From: Breviolum minutum Mf 1.05b.01
Lineage: Eukaryota; Sar; Dinophyceae; Suessiales; Symbiodiniaceae
Length of the DNA stretch: 64,000 bases
Direction: 5' to 3'
NCBI GenBank assembly: GCA_000507305.1
Contig: DF241137.1
Span: 23,750 to 87,749 of the forward strand
Numbering within the stretch: position 1 is the first letter of the stretch; each line of letters starts with the position of its first letter. Made by a program: the position numbers and the translations under genes. This document shows, piece after piece, positions 33,244 to 43,648 of this stretch. A model generated the notes under the pieces. That model saw only the letters and a program-made list of their open reading frames with translations, had not been told where the DNA came from and ran no database searches.

Positions 33244-33350
33244 CCCTCCATGAAATCTAACATAGCACCTGAACATATGGTTTCCCAAAAGGAAAGTAGT
33301 TTCTCTCAACAACAATTTTTCAGGGGCGAGCTGTTAGTTTTAGGGGGTGC
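33242..33350 (-). mobile_element. Family B MITE, chained to family I
   Basis: TACCCTCCATGAAATCTAAC and CTGTTAGTTTTAGGGGGTG; interior TTCCCAAAAGGAAAGTAG, reverse orientation. The right TA is lost. Confidence 0.82.
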
Positions 33351-33917
33351 AAATTGTGGAGGATAAAAACATCTCAAACCTCTTCAATATGACTTTCCCC
33401 CATAACTTTTGGATACGTAGACTCTTACCTATGTTTACCACCATTTTCCAACTGGGGTGATTTGTAGGGGTTAATGGGACTTACAGGTTGCTTTATCACT
33501 TTAATCGGGTTTTTGTTGAGGATTTTTGCGACGCGAAAAAAAGTAGATGAGTTGGCTGCTTTACCCAGGATGGTTTCATCATACCGGAAGCACTGCTCAG
33601 ATGCCCCAGTCAAGGTAGTAAACAAGGTGGTTTGCTGATGTTGATGTTGTGACCGGCTGAGTCCAGTCTTGGTCTGGGTGCAATGAAGGTGCAAGCGCAA
33701 AGCGGTGGATACTTAGGATCAGGATTAGCACTGTAATCAGATAAACTAGACACATTGGTGGCAGGTGTCTGGTGTGATTCGGGTGGAATTGCTATTATTG
33801 GATCTATGTCTACCCATCTCACCAGACATTTTCCTCCATCAATCACTCAAACCCTACACAAGAGATTATGAATTCCAACGATGAGAGGCAAATACATCTT
33901 GGACAACTAGTTTTTAG
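33351..33917. other. Element-free stretch
   Basis: Two minus frames (33425-33700, 33610-33846) overlap in different phases. No motif. Confidence 0.3.
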
Positions 33918-34593
33918 TCACCAGTTCCGATGTGCTCCACATAGATGGTGCCTGTGACCATCTTTGTTTCTTGAGCACTCAAACCGACAAAAATGGCAGG
34001 AATAGCCACACACATATGGCGCCATTAGACCTGCATGCCTGCCTCGGGTGTCTTCACCACCATCGAAGCAGCTGAGCTTCTGCAGGAAGCAGCTTGAACT
34101 GCCGATCCTGCGGAACCCCTGAGCTGAGGAACAAGGTGGACCACTGGTGATCAAGCTCCAGGGAGGCATGGACCTTGCAGGAGATCTGTTGCTCGGCTGC
34201 CCACAACCCGTGTCCTGTCTCTGCTGCAAAATGGGGCAGATAGCACACATCAGGTCAATCAACAGAGGAGTTGGCAAATCTGGCAGCCCAGGCGACAGAA
34301 ATCAATGCATCAACAAAATAGTGGTGTTGTTTAATGGGATCGAATTCCATACTAGACATGTAATGATCCAGGGAAACGGCCACTGGGAGGGGGCCACGCC
34401 CAATCACTATAGCTAACAAAATATTCCGGGGGAATATGATTGTAATCCTCTTCTGGAGGATTATCTCATGTAGAATCCATAATCTTTCAACGCACATGGC
34501 TACCCTGGCAGAAGTTTCAGCCAATCTAATGAAGAAACAAATTGGGTGGAAGGAGTATATCCTCCAGAAAAAATGGAGTTCATATACCACCAA
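33918..34593 (-). CDS. Gene-like island, function unknown (weak)
   Basis: Three minus frames cover this MITE-free, GC-richer stretch: 34255-34593 (112 codons), 33918-34277 (119) and 34054-34248 (64, same phase as the first after one stop). An acceptor-like CCCATTTTGCAG ends near 34229. A short piece, ITIIFPRNILLAI, looks superficially like histone H2A, but the surrounding residues do not fit. I assign no function. Confidence 0.18.
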
Positions 34594-35158
34594 AAAAAGG
34601 AAAATTTAGCATGGAGGAAAAGGACATTTTTTGACTGCCTTAGTCTGGCTGGCTCTTAGGAAGGGAATTGAGGGAATGACGCCCCATTATAACCATGTAA
34701 TGCTTCATTCCTTCATTCCCTGCGAAGGGCCAGTCAGCAATTTTTCTGAAGGATCAACGGTTCAGAAATTCCGGCGCTTCCAACAATATGTGTGCCAAGG
34801 TGGATCAACTCCTTATATTGGAGATGGTCATCCCACCTTTCACAGAGAATCCCTATAATGGGAATATAAATCCCTACTATTGGTTTGATGACCATCCCCT
34901 ATTCTATGGAAAACAACGGGGTTTTGGACCACAGCACAGGTGTTGTTTGCTCAAAAGAATCCCCAAGCCTGCGCTTTCACAGATCTCGACCAAAAGCACG
35001 ATATCCTGCGTTTGGGGTGTGGGGGAATGGCTTGGAGATGGGGGCGAAATAGTATCAAAACTTGCGGGAATCGCTCCAAAAATTGCTCCCTAAAAATGCC
35101 TATATGATTTGGGAATTTCGATACCCCCCCGGGAACCTTCCGTTGGAAACACAACGGT

Positions 35159-35644
35159 TTGTGGATTTCTTCCAGTGATGGCTGCGTCACACACCTGAAA
35201 ACAGCCTGTCAGAAGTTGAGGCTTCAATTCAAAGACCTAAAGTTGAATGTCACCAAGCAGCTCTTTGAAAGGATCATCCAATATCGATTGGCATCAATGT
35301 TTGATAGTCCTGTGACATGTTGGAAGAGATTAACTGAACCACATGAACCAAAAAGCCACATGTGCACTGTGTATAGGGCAGTTGAGGTGACAAATTGGAG
35401 TCATGGTCAAAAAAAAACTCTAAAAAAAGGAATCTGCAGAATGCCCATCCCTTGTTGTAAATCCAACGGCTTCATGATGGCTATAAGTAGATACCCCCCA
35501 TATGAGTTGACTTTGTTCCAAGGTTTGGGGGAAACTCAGCTCCAAATTGGTGCCCTTATTATGAAGAAATTTAACAAAAATACCCATCAGCTCCAAATCG
35601 CTCCTTTGCCCAAACACCAAATAGTTTTTTGCAATAGCCTTTGA
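35159..35644 (+). CDS. Longest non-repeat open frame, function unknown (weak)
   Basis: 161 codons with no stop, ending just before the B element at 35652. Residues 9-50 are Lys/Leu-rich and could form helices (THLKTACQKLRLQFKDLKLN). The last third carries GCTCCAAAT text repeated near 44440 and 44490, so that part is probably repeat-derived. Chance alone gives about one frame of this size in 64 kb. Confidence 0.15.
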   Translation: MWISSSDGCVTHLKTACQKLRLQFKDLKLNVTKQLFERIIQYRLASMFDSPVTCWKRLTEPHEPKSHMCTVYRAVEVTNWSHGQKKTLKKGICRMPIPCCKSNGFMMAISRYPPYELTLFQGLGETQLQIGALIMKKFNKNTHQLQIAPLPKHQIVFCNSL

Positions 35645-35651
35645 AAGGTTT

Positions 35652-35764
35652 TACCCTCCCTCAAACTAACAGCTCGCCCCTGAAAAAATTGATGGTTGGA
35701 AGATGAATTTCCTTTTGGGATGGCCTCTTTTCAGGTGCGTTTGCTGTTAGTTTCAGGGAGGGTA
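35652..35764 (+). mobile_element. Family B MITE, best-preserved copy
   Basis: TACCCTCCCTCAAACTAACA at the left, TGTTAGTTTCAGGGAGGGTA at the right, CAGCTCGCCCCTGAAAA extending the left arm, core GGTTGGAAGATGAATTTCC. TA at both ends. Confidence 0.95.
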
Positions 35765-35977
35765 CAGCCCCCAAGAGGGTCGTTTCTTATCGCTTTTTTT
35801 CAGAGATTCAATACTGGAATTGATCGACAATTTTGCAAGTTCACCCTTTGAACCCTGAAACATATCTTCAAATCGGACATCTTTCCCCGAAGATCAAAAC
35901 ATTGAAGAATCAAATGACAATCAACAAAAGTGAAAACCCATATCAACCAAAAACACTCCGAGATATCCGAGATTTTC
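35765..35977 (+). CDS. Exon-like frame after family B (tentative)
   Basis: A frame ending at TGA 35856-35858 includes DSILELIDNFASSPFEP. It stays open leftward across the B element if that element and one TA are removed. CTTTTTTTCAG at 35791-35801 would also serve as an acceptor. See the findings for why this is weak evidence. Confidence 0.15.
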
Positions 35978-36072
35978 TAGTTGGCGGTTTCAACCCTATT
36001 GAAAAATATTAGTCAAGCTCTATCATTTCCCCAAATCTCGGGGTGAAAAAAAAATGTGAAACCACCAACCAG
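35978..36072 (+). mobile_element. Family A element, full length
   Basis: TAGTTGGCGGTTTCAACCC and TGAAACCACCAACCAG. Perfect target duplication TTTTC on both sides. Confidence 0.92.
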
Positions 36073-36300
36073 TTTTCGCCGCAAAAAAAATCACCCAAAC
36101 TTCTTGAAGGGTTTTGGGTACCTCTCAGATCCAATCGGTTTCGAATGTGGCCTTCTTTGCTTTTAAGGTTTCGATTCTCGTGGCTTCCGCATTCCTTAAG
36201 GCGACCCAGTCGGAAAGGGCGGACGTCTGTCAACGACGGGATTTTTGGTTGTTGTTTGTTGGTATAAATAAAGATGCAGGAGTTTCTGTATGCAATTTTT
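36073..36300 (+). CDS. Exon-like frame after family A (tentative)
   Basis: Acceptor-like TACCTCTCAG ends near 36128; the following frame includes FFAFKVSILVASAFLKATQS and ERADVCQRRDF before G|GTTGTTG near 36246. A minus frame (36009-36233) is also open. Unassigned. Confidence 0.15.
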
Positions 36301-36529
36301 TCTACATCTTTCTACCATGCACCACACACACACACAAAAATGGGTGTTCCAAGAAAGAAAGAACATGAGTTTGTTTTTCTCTTTTTTCCTGAAATTTTGA
36401 TTGGCAGGTCCATTTTGGCATGCCAGTTTCGTGCATGGAGTTTGTAAAAGGGATCAAAGATACCCAAAGAACCGTGACCGTGTGAAATGATGATACCGGT
36501 GGCCGGAGTTCATCAAAAAAACAATCCTC

Positions 36530-36626
36530 TAGGTGGTGGCTTCAATCCAATTGAAACACTTTATATAGTCAAATTGGAGCATTTCCCCAAGTAGGGATGA
36601 AAAAAACGTTTGAAACCACCACCTAG
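36530..36626 (+). mobile_element. Family A element, full length
   Basis: TAGGTGGTGGCTTCAATCC and TTGAAACCACCACCTAG, an almost perfect palindromic pair. Target copies TCCTC / ACCTT. Confidence 0.88.
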
Positions 36627-36679
36627 ACCTTCTTCCGAATTTCATTGATCAACATTTTCCTCCCAAACAAGTGAATCCT

Positions 36680-36810
36680 CACAAGAAAAACTGCTACTTT
36701 CCATTATACAGATTGTTTAATACGGATCCTTAAAACGGTTTATTACAATCCTCATATATACTCTATATACCTATAATCCAAACAACCAGGAGCCCTTTTT
36801 CATTGCTCAA
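36680..36810 (+). repeat. Family G repeat
   Basis: CTACTTTCCATTATACAG, GGTTTATTACAATCC and AACAACCAGGAGCCC match other G copies. Confidence 0.8.
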
Positions 36811-36940
36811 GTGACAAGGAATCAAACTTGCCAATTGTGAAACAGTTAAGGAGTCGGTGATTTACATTCAAGGTGGGTTTGTTTATCATTCCCGGACCTG
36901 AAACTGTTTAGACAAAATGAAGGTGACATTGGTGACCATC

Positions 36941-37032
36941 TGGTGGTTTCAACCCATTTGAAAAATATTAGTCAAATTGGATCATTTCCCCAGGTAGGGG
37001 TGGACATCAAAAAATTTGAAACCACCACCTAG
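36941..37032 (+). mobile_element. Family A element, full length
   Basis: TGGTGGTTTCAACCCATTTG and TTGAAACCACCACCTAG. The left end lacks three bases. No clear target duplication. Confidence 0.85.
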
Positions 37033-37439
37033 GTGATCTTCAAGGGGAACTTCATCTCCAATTTAGAACGCTTAAGCGTTCGGCAAAGCTGACATTATTT
37101 TTTTTGTCAGGTTGAGCCGCGAGTCACCGAAAAACTCGTTGTTAGGGGCTAAGGTTGTGATGTATCATGGAGGATTACTGTCCTTAAAACAACGAATTTA
37201 CCCTTGGAAAAAAACGATGTTTTTCTGAGACGATTTTTTGGCTTCCTTTTTTTGCGGGTCAAACGGCGGGCGCATGGTACAGGGGTGAAAAATTGCTGTT
37301 GGTTTCAGGGAGTTTTTTCGTAAACTTGCCACCTCCCAGCTCCGGGTAAACGGCTGGAAAGGGCTTTCATGTGACTCTCGGATCTGAGGAAGTGGATGCC
37401 AACAACATTTGGTAGAACATTCGAGAAAACAACAAAAAA

Positions 37440-37541
37440 TAGTTGGTGGTTGAACCAACCCATCTGAAAAATATGATCGTCAAATTGGATCATCTCCCCA
37501 GGTAAGGGTGAAAATAAAAAATGTTTGAAACCAGCACCCAG
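37440..37541 (+). mobile_element. Family A element, full length
   Basis: TAGTTGGTGGTTGAACC and TTGAAACCAGCACCCAG. Target AAAAA on both sides, in an A-rich context. Confidence 0.87.
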
Positions 37542-37801
37542 AAAAACTGTTTCCTTTTCGGCCATTTTCGGGTTTGGGGATTTCTGAATCACCCGAAATC
37601 ATCACCTTTTCATCCCGGAAAAGAAAACCAAACTCCAAAACTCTTCCTGAACGCAAACCCAGGCTCTGAGCACTGAAAAGTTCCAAAGGTCTGGCCACTT
37701 TGTAACGTTTTCCAACCTCAGGTAAGGTTGGGCTCCCAAAAAGAGATTTTTGTCAATCCGATAAAACCCTTAGGATTAGATAAAGCCCAGTTGTAATAAG
37801 G

Positions 37802-37906
37802 TACTGTTGATGGAAGAAATCCGGCACCACCCAACATGTAAAAAACCTTGTAAAGAATGGGATATGTACTACATCAACTGGTGCAGGATTTCTTCCATCA
37901 ACAGTA
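37802..37906 (+). mobile_element. Family E MITE, full length
   Basis: TACTGTTGATGGAAGAAATC and GATTTCTTCCATCAACAGTA, a perfect 20-base inverted pair, with TA ends. Confidence 0.95.
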
Positions 37907-38114
37907 TAACCGGGAATAAATCCATGTATTCAACAGGTTTTTTGGGCCCTTCACTGCAGAATTCTTCAAAAAGATCCAAGCAGTTGTGCACCCCAAAAAA
38001 AGCAGAACCATAGATTGTTTTGCCCCAAATCAAAAATCCTCCCCCAAAGATGTTTTGGAAACAATTCAACAATTTTTTGACTTTGACTTACCACATGTTG
38101 CAAATGGTCAACCA

Positions 38115-38237
38115 ATGATAAATTGGTGGTTTGGGGCCCGGTGGTTTGGGATTCTGGGGATGCCCCCAAGTAACAATCCATTTCATAAGGGGATCCCAAA
38201 TATCCAAAGCACCAAACCAAACCACCAATTTACCAGT
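38115..38237 (+). mobile_element. Family K hairpin element
   Basis: AAATTGGTGGTTTGGGGCCC and AAACCACCAATTTACCAG arms; shares TTTCATAAGGGGATCCCAAA with 61150. Confidence 0.82.
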
Positions 38238-38408
38238 AGTTGAAATGGCGCAAATGAAAAAAACATACACACTTGAAAAAAGGGGTGAGCTTTGGAGGAT
38301 ATCAGCTACATAGGCTGGGGATTTGTTTCTGCAAAACCAGTTTCAGAGGTACTAACCTCAGATTTGCTTTTCGTGGATGCTCGGAAACAAATAAACAAAC
38401 AAAATTCC

Positions 38409-38465
38409 CCAAATGGTGGTGAAAAAATGGTGATGATTTACCATGGTAGAACCAACACAAGTACC
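38409..38465 (+). repeat. Family U repeat copy 3
   Basis: AATGGTGATGATTTACCATG then GTAGAACCAACACAAGTACC. Confidence 0.6.
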
Positions 38466-38650
38466 TTCTTTCTCCTCAGTGCTAGGATGTGCCAGGAGAA
38501 TTTGACGGAATTATGGAATTTGTTTTCCCGTAGCCGTGGCGCTTGTAACACCTATATGTGACATAAGGCGTTGTGTCCAATATTGTTCACCAAGGACGTG
38601 TCTACGCTAGGCTTAACATTTTGAAGGAAAGGTAGGAAATTCTCGTACTA

Positions 38651-38755
38651 CGTGGTGGTTTCAACCCCCTGTTTGAACAAATGTTAGTCAAAATTTTCTT
38701 GACTTTTTCCCAACTATGGGTGAAGATTAGAACTATTCAAGTTCTACCTCGTTGT
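38651..38755 (+). mobile_element. Family A element, decayed
   Basis: CGTGGTGGTTTCAACCCCC, then TTAGTCAAAATTTTCTTGAC and CCAACTATGGGTGAAGATTA. The right arm is not recognisable. Confidence 0.6.
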
Positions 38756-38926
38756 TTTTGGAATCTCGTCAAATTACAATATTTCATCCTGGAACATCCT
38801 GAGTCGAAACGCGAAATCACGATAGAATCTACCTTGAAATTCGTTCTTTCGTGCAGTAGTGCTTGTAGCAAAAAGTCTGAATCCTAAGTACACTCCTACC
38901 TGGTACCCTAAACAACCAGTTTTTAA

Positions 38927-39018
38927 TGGATGGTGAAACAACAAGTTTTTATGTAATGATTTGGAAACATCCAATAAAAACAACCATTTATAAACAGACG
39001 TTTCAGGTTCCAGGTACT
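38927..39018 (+). repeat. Family H repeat copy 1
   Basis: TTTTTAATGGATGGTGAAAC, ATGTAATGATTTGGAAACAT and ACGTTTCAGGT match 61875-61960. Confidence 0.7.
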
Positions 39019-39406
39019 AGATTATAGTTTTAATGTGCTTTTTCTGTGTGGACGTGAAACAACAAGAGGAACGAAACCAATAATTCGCATTTTTGAACTC
39101 TTCTGATCTGACTAGATTTCCAAATCCAAAACATCCAACAACACTGGCACCACTTTTTTGTGAAGTGCCAGGAAATGGGTTAGAATCGAATTGAAACATC
39201 TTACAGCCACCAAATCCATCAAAAATCAGCAAAACCTGACATTTCTGTGGAGATCGCCGTTGGATCCTGCTTGTCTTAGCCTAATTGGAAAACCCAACCC
39301 CCCTCATTGGCCTCAAAAACTGCCCAACTCCGAAAAAAAAAAACGTGGACAAGTTCAAAATCAAAATCACAGGCATCTTTTTCCTCCTATCTTTTCTAGT
39401 TGGTGG

Positions 39407-39519
39407 TTTCTAGTTTCAACCCATCTGAAAAAATATGTCCTCGTCAAAAATGGGATCATGAATCCCCAAGGTTCGGGATGTGAACATTCCCAAAAAATAT
39501 TTGAGTTGCCACCACCTGG
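39407..39519 (+). mobile_element. Family A element, full length (GAGTTGCC subtype)
   Basis: TAGTTGGTGGTTTCTAG with a small duplication in the left arm, AAGGTTCGGGATGTGAAC, GAGTTGCCACCACCTGG. Confidence 0.85.
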
Positions 39520-39527
39520 TTGTTTCC

Positions 39528-39621
39528 TAAAATGGTGGTATCCCAAAATTGATGGTTTATAATGGAAAACCCTATTAAAATGGATGATTTGGGGGTACCA
39601 CTATTTTCGGAAACATCTACC
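39528..39621. mobile_element. Family M element
   Basis: TGGTTTATAATGGAAAACCC and TATTAAAATGGATGATTTGG are the reverse complement of the copy beside the gap at 47349. Confidence 0.8.
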
Positions 39622-40060
39622 TAGTTGTTGGGATTTCCACCATCGTTTCTTGTTTTGGGGCCAAACGTCATGTCGTTGGTTGTTTTTCTTCGGGTCTGAC
39701 AAGTGACTTCGTAAGGACACTGACCTTCGGGAACTGGAGGTTGCCTCGTAGCAGCCGGGATGTGAATATCCAAGTTTTTGAAAAACGGCTTCCAAACGGA
39801 AGGTGAATCAGGTTACTCAAAAGTGAGGTTACCTTATGATCATTTGTTATACAACAAAAAAATCATAAGATATACATATGTATCAGGTATCAGGTAATAT
39901 TAATCACATGATGTGAATCAGGTTAATCAAACTCAAATATAATCAAATGTATTTCTGAACATACCCCACAACCGAGTCAGCAATGCCGCCTTCTGGCGGC
40001 TACTCATTAGAAGAGATTCGGACCTGTTATCTTTGGGTACTTTTTTCCTACCCGTTAAAG
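39622..40060. other. Unique stretch
   Basis: No recognised element. AT-rich near 39840-39960. Confidence 0.35.
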
Positions 40061-40132
40061 GAGTCAAAGTGGGTTCATCTTCACCAACTTTTCGCCATGA
40101 AAGACCCAAAAAATATTGGAAACCCACCTAGG
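40061..40132 (+). mobile_element. Family A element, right half decayed
   Basis: GTCAAAGTGGGTTCATCTTC then AAAAATATTGGAAACCCACC and TAG. Confidence 0.55.
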
Positions 40133-40837
40133 AAACGTAAATGCTTCTCGTCTTTCGGCGGGGGGGTGGATGATCTCTAGAAATCGAAAACCATGAAAAC
40201 TAAGCCACAAAAACCACCAGGTGTTGATTGGCCCCAAGCTAGCAATTGTTAAAAGAACGAATGACTGGGAAACAACACATTTTTTTCTGTCCATTTTACC
40301 CTCCTCGATTCAGAATTATATATAAAAAGAACAACAAGATTCCGAAAAAAAAATCATCAGGAGTTTTCTCCTGCCAGTTATTTTTTGCGCAGATTTCCAC
40401 CCGTACAGAAAAACATCGCCGAGTTCCGTTTATAGTTCCTTCTTGTGTGTTTTCCTAGCCTATAGGATCCATGTATAGCAAATTTTGCCTACATTCACCA
40501 TCAAAACTCAACCATTCATGTAGGTAAATCTTCCAGTCCCATGATCATATTCACTAGGGGAAATACAACCTCCAAAAAACACATCACAGCTTGGTCCGTG
40601 ATTTTGTTTTTTGATTCGCACCTGGAACTTTTACATCCCATGGGTGGCAACTGAATTCAACAGGGCGTGCGTGCAAACGCAGCCCTTCGTTTTTTCGACC
40701 GTCTTTGGGCCCCTCAAACCGTAGCTGGTGAAATGGCAGCGGCGTTTTTGTGTTTGTCAAAAAATCTGAAGTCGACTCTGGAATGAATAGCCAAACACCA
40801 CCCAAAAATTTTTGGACAACTTGAAAATCAGAATCAT
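40133..40837. other. Unique stretch
   Basis: An L-like CCTATAGGATCCATG at 40459 is the only repeat. Frames up to 76 codons, none recognised. Confidence 0.35.
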
Positions 40838-40936
40838 TATACCAGCACCTTCAAAGGGGTGCCAAATGGTTCCTAAAGGGTATCAATTCTCCATCCCTTA
40901 GGGTTTAATTGGCACCCCTTTGAAGGCCCAGGTATA
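40838..40936. mobile_element. Single long hairpin, TA-ended (family N)
   Basis: TATACCAGCACCTTCAAAGG ... CCTTTGAAGGCCCAGGTATA, with GGGTGCCAA / TTGGCACCCC continuing the stem. Confidence 0.88.
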
Positions 40937-41192
40937 AAAACATGTTTCTTTTCTCCATTAAAAATATCTGGTTTCATTCTTGGAGGCTAAACCTCGCAAA
41001 ATCTCATGAAAAAAAATCACATTCAAAAACATCCCATCAAACTTCAGGATTTGCACCCGAGGATCCATGCCGTAAATTGGAAAACGTTGGGATGAGATGA
41101 CATGAAGTCACATCGGCTTGCAAGCCGTGCACGGGTCGAAGTTGGTGGAGTCACAAGATAAACGACATGGAAAAACCCTTTTTTCCATTTTT

Positions 41193-41320
41193 TGGTATAT
41201 GGATGTTTCCAAGAATAGGGGGAAAACCCCCAAAAAGGAGGGTGGAAATAAATGAAAACCCTATTCAAATGGATGATTTGGAGGAAAACCCACTCTTTTC
41301 GGTAAACATCCCATATCTTT
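41193..41320. mobile_element. Family M element, long form
   Basis: TATGGATGTTTCCAAGAATA and CTCTTTTCGGTAAACATCCC arms; interior AAAACCCTATTCAAATGGAT shared with the other M copies. Confidence 0.75.
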
Positions 41321-41436
41321 GGACTTTGACTTACCGCATGTGGCGAATGGTCAACCAATTAATAAGTCGTTGGCTGACCTTTTCAGTTTTGGTATATCTT
41401 GGGCACACCAGAAAAACCACAGAAATAATTATCAAA

Positions 41437-41541
41437 TACACCCCTGAAGTTTAACATGGAACCTGAAAATCAGCCACTGGAAAAGGAGATTCCTATTGGA
41501 AACCATCATTTTGAGGTTCCATGTAAAACTTTTGGGGTGTA
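41437..41541. mobile_element. Family C MITE, full length
   Basis: TACACCCCTGAAGTTTAACA then TGGAACC at the left; GGTTCCATGTAAAACTTTTG then GGGTGTA at the right. TA ends. Confidence 0.92.
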
Positions 41542-42476
41542 CATACTCTGGAAGTCCAGCCCGACCAAACTTAAAGAATCTTTAGGGATGATCCAGGACC
41601 ACAGGATTCCCGATACTACCAAATGGGCAAAGTTCAGTCTTTGGACTTTCTGGGCATAGATATATGATCTATACAAATAGCCGATTTGAATATTTTGTTC
41701 GCCCCCTCCGAAAAAAAAAAAACAAGCAAACAAAAAACTTCCCAACCTTTTGCATCAACTTAAACCCCTCCTGGTTGAACAATAAAAAGCCTCTGCGATC
41801 ATCTTTCCCCAGTGTTTTTGTTGGGGTCAACCCCCCAAAAAAAATGCACAACGAAAACATGTTTTTCCTCAAAGACCAAAAATCGAAAACTCTGCCATCC
41901 CAATGTTTGTTGAATCTTTGCCTCCAAAAACAAGTATACATATGTCATCTGTATTTACATGAACATGCATATATATATATATATCATATGAATGATATGA
42001 TATAAATAACTAATAAATAAATTTCATGTATATATCTAGTTTATATCTATATATCTTATTAACCAAACAAAAAAACATGTCCATCTCTTCCTCGCACTGA
42101 AGGGTGCGGAGTCCGAACCTCCCCACCATGAAGCAACTCGGTTTTTGCTGCGATTCACAAGGGTCCTAAGGTCAACGGTGGCAACGGGGAACCCGGTGAC
42201 CACTCACTGCGCGCTTGCCGTGGTGGCGTTGGTTGTCCCAAGAGACGCTCACAGGTTTCAAGCGCGGTAGTGACCTGGAAAATAGGGGGGAAGATGCAAG
42301 GTGATATGAGAAATGAGACATACAGTTTTTAGGAACATGTTGGCAAACACAGTTCATTGCACTTCAAATGAGTGAACTATTTTTGCTATCTGCTTTGGAA
42401 AACATTGGGAATACATCCCTGGTTCATATTCCATTGCCATGTTAGTTTACCTGAGTGAAACAGGTGACTGACATGA
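41542..42476. other. Unique stretch with AT tract
   Basis: AT-rich TATA tract 41960-42060. 42080-42270 is GC-richer, with no unambiguous frame and no tRNA-like fold that I can support. Confidence 0.35.
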
Positions 42477-42565
42477 CAGGGTTTTGTGATGAATGTCCCC
42501 CGTATAAACATCACAATAACAGGTGGAATAAATTGTTGAGGCCCTTTTAGGGTGATGTTTCAAAT
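42477..42565 (+). repeat. Family S repeat copy 2
   Basis: GGGTTTTGTGATGAATGTCC through AACAGGTGGAATAAATTG to TTTTAGGGTGATG. Confidence 0.6.
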
Positions 42566-42639
42566 TTCTGTTTCTCAGTGAGGACCGATTTGAAGTTATA
42601 TCAGTTATATCTTCATGGCCAGGAAAGTACCTCAGTGGT

Positions 42640-42975
42640 ATGCGTTTCGAGGACCATTTCAGTCTGCCGTTTTTGTCTTCCAGGCTTTTCAGTCTTCATT
42701 GCTGCGCAGGAAGTAGCATGCACCATATGTTCAAGTTGAAGGAAGGTGAACAGAGCGTGGCATGTACCATGTGTTCAAGTTCAAGGAACGTTAACATCCG
42801 GTGCACGACTCACGACTACACATACGGTTTTGCACCCATAGGCATAGACAGGCATCTTTACAATGAATTTCTCAACATTCCTATTCCACGCGAGAAAGTC
42901 TTCAACAAACATTGGGAGAAGAACATGATGTCTTCCATGCTATTTGGGGTCTATGCTGCTGTAATCTCAAAATAG
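42640..42975 (+). CDS. Open frame in a MITE-free island, function unknown
   Basis: 111 codons to a TAG at 42973. Residues 30-111 look protein-like: CTMCSSSRNVNIRCTTHDYT, then GIDRHLYNEFLNIPIPREKV, then KHWEKNMMSSMLFGVYAAVI. The start is uncertain; TTTTTGTCTTCCAG at 42670-42683 or CTTTTCAG near 42691 could be an acceptor, making this a last exon. It includes an imperfect 44-base tandem duplication (42716-42803). No family recognised. Confidence 0.25.
   Translation: MRFEDHFSLPFLSSRLFSLHCCAGSSMHHMFKLKEGEQSVACTMCSSSRNVNIRCTTHDYTYGFAPIGIDRHLYNEFLNIPIPREKVFNKHWEKNMMSSMLFGVYAAVISK
42716..42803 (+). repeat. Imperfect 44-base tandem duplication
   Basis: GCATGCACCATATGTTCAAG at 42716 recurs as GCATGTACCATGTGTTCAAG at 42760. 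Confidence 0.85.
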
Positions 42976-43089
42976 GTTGATGGATACATGGATACGTCGC
43001 TGGACCTCCAAGTTGCTTTTTTTTCGGATAGATACCCTTAACTTTTTGCTCAAAGCTGCTTTTTTTCTTCTGGGTCATTTACAACATAC

Positions 43090-43134
43090 TAGTTGGTGGG
43101 TAAAAACATACAAAAATCTTTGAAACCACCAGCT
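43090..43134 (+). mobile_element. Family A element, internally deleted
   Basis: TAGTTGGTGGGTAAAAACAT then TTTGAAACCACCAGCTA: both ends without the middle. Confidence 0.75.
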
Positions 43135-43162
43135 AATTTCAATTCAAAACCAGCCTTTTTAG

Positions 43163-43324
43163 GTGAGCCACGAAAAAATACCCTCTCACTTTCCATTATA
43201 CTGGTTGTTTAATAGGGATCCTTACAATGGTTTATTATAGTCCCCATTCATCTAACATCATCTAACTGTGTAGTATAATCTCCTATATACCCAAAACAAC
43301 AAGGGGCCTTTTTCTTATTGCTCA
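43163..43324 (+). repeat. Family G repeat
   Basis: GTGAGCCACGAAAAAATACC, CTTTCCATTATACTGG and ACAACAAGGGGCC. A CATCTAA unit is doubled near 43252-43264. Confidence 0.85.
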
Positions 43325-43546
43325 ATTTAAAACCATCCTCACTTGGGGGTCATTTTGGAAGGATTTTGTTTCCTCAAACCACCAGACGCGCCTTGTCTCG
43401 TTGTTGCTGCAATGCCCCAGTGCCCTCAGCGGCGCAACTTTGCCATGCACGCGTGGCATCGCGTTGTCGAAGTAGCTCAGCCTATGAAGTTGAGGTTGGT
43501 AGTTACCAATGGGATATACTAGAAGGATATACTAAGGTTGAGGGAT

Positions 43547-43648
43547 GCACCCCTGAAGTTTAAGATAGGCCCTGAGAAATGGTGGTTGGAAGACTACTTT
43601 TGTATTCGGAAGGTAACTTTTCAGGGCTATGTTAGACTTCGGTGGGTA
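43547..43648 (+). mobile_element. C/B hybrid MITE
   Basis: Left arm CACCCCTGAAGTTTAAGATA (C-like), core GGTGGTTGGAAGACTAC, right arm TATGTTAGACTTCGGTGGG then TA (B-like). Confidence 0.75.

Noticed and set aside
34390-34500. Histone H2A-like IIFPRNILLAI on minus
   Set aside because: The match is about eight residues; the acidic patch and docking residues expected nearby are absent.
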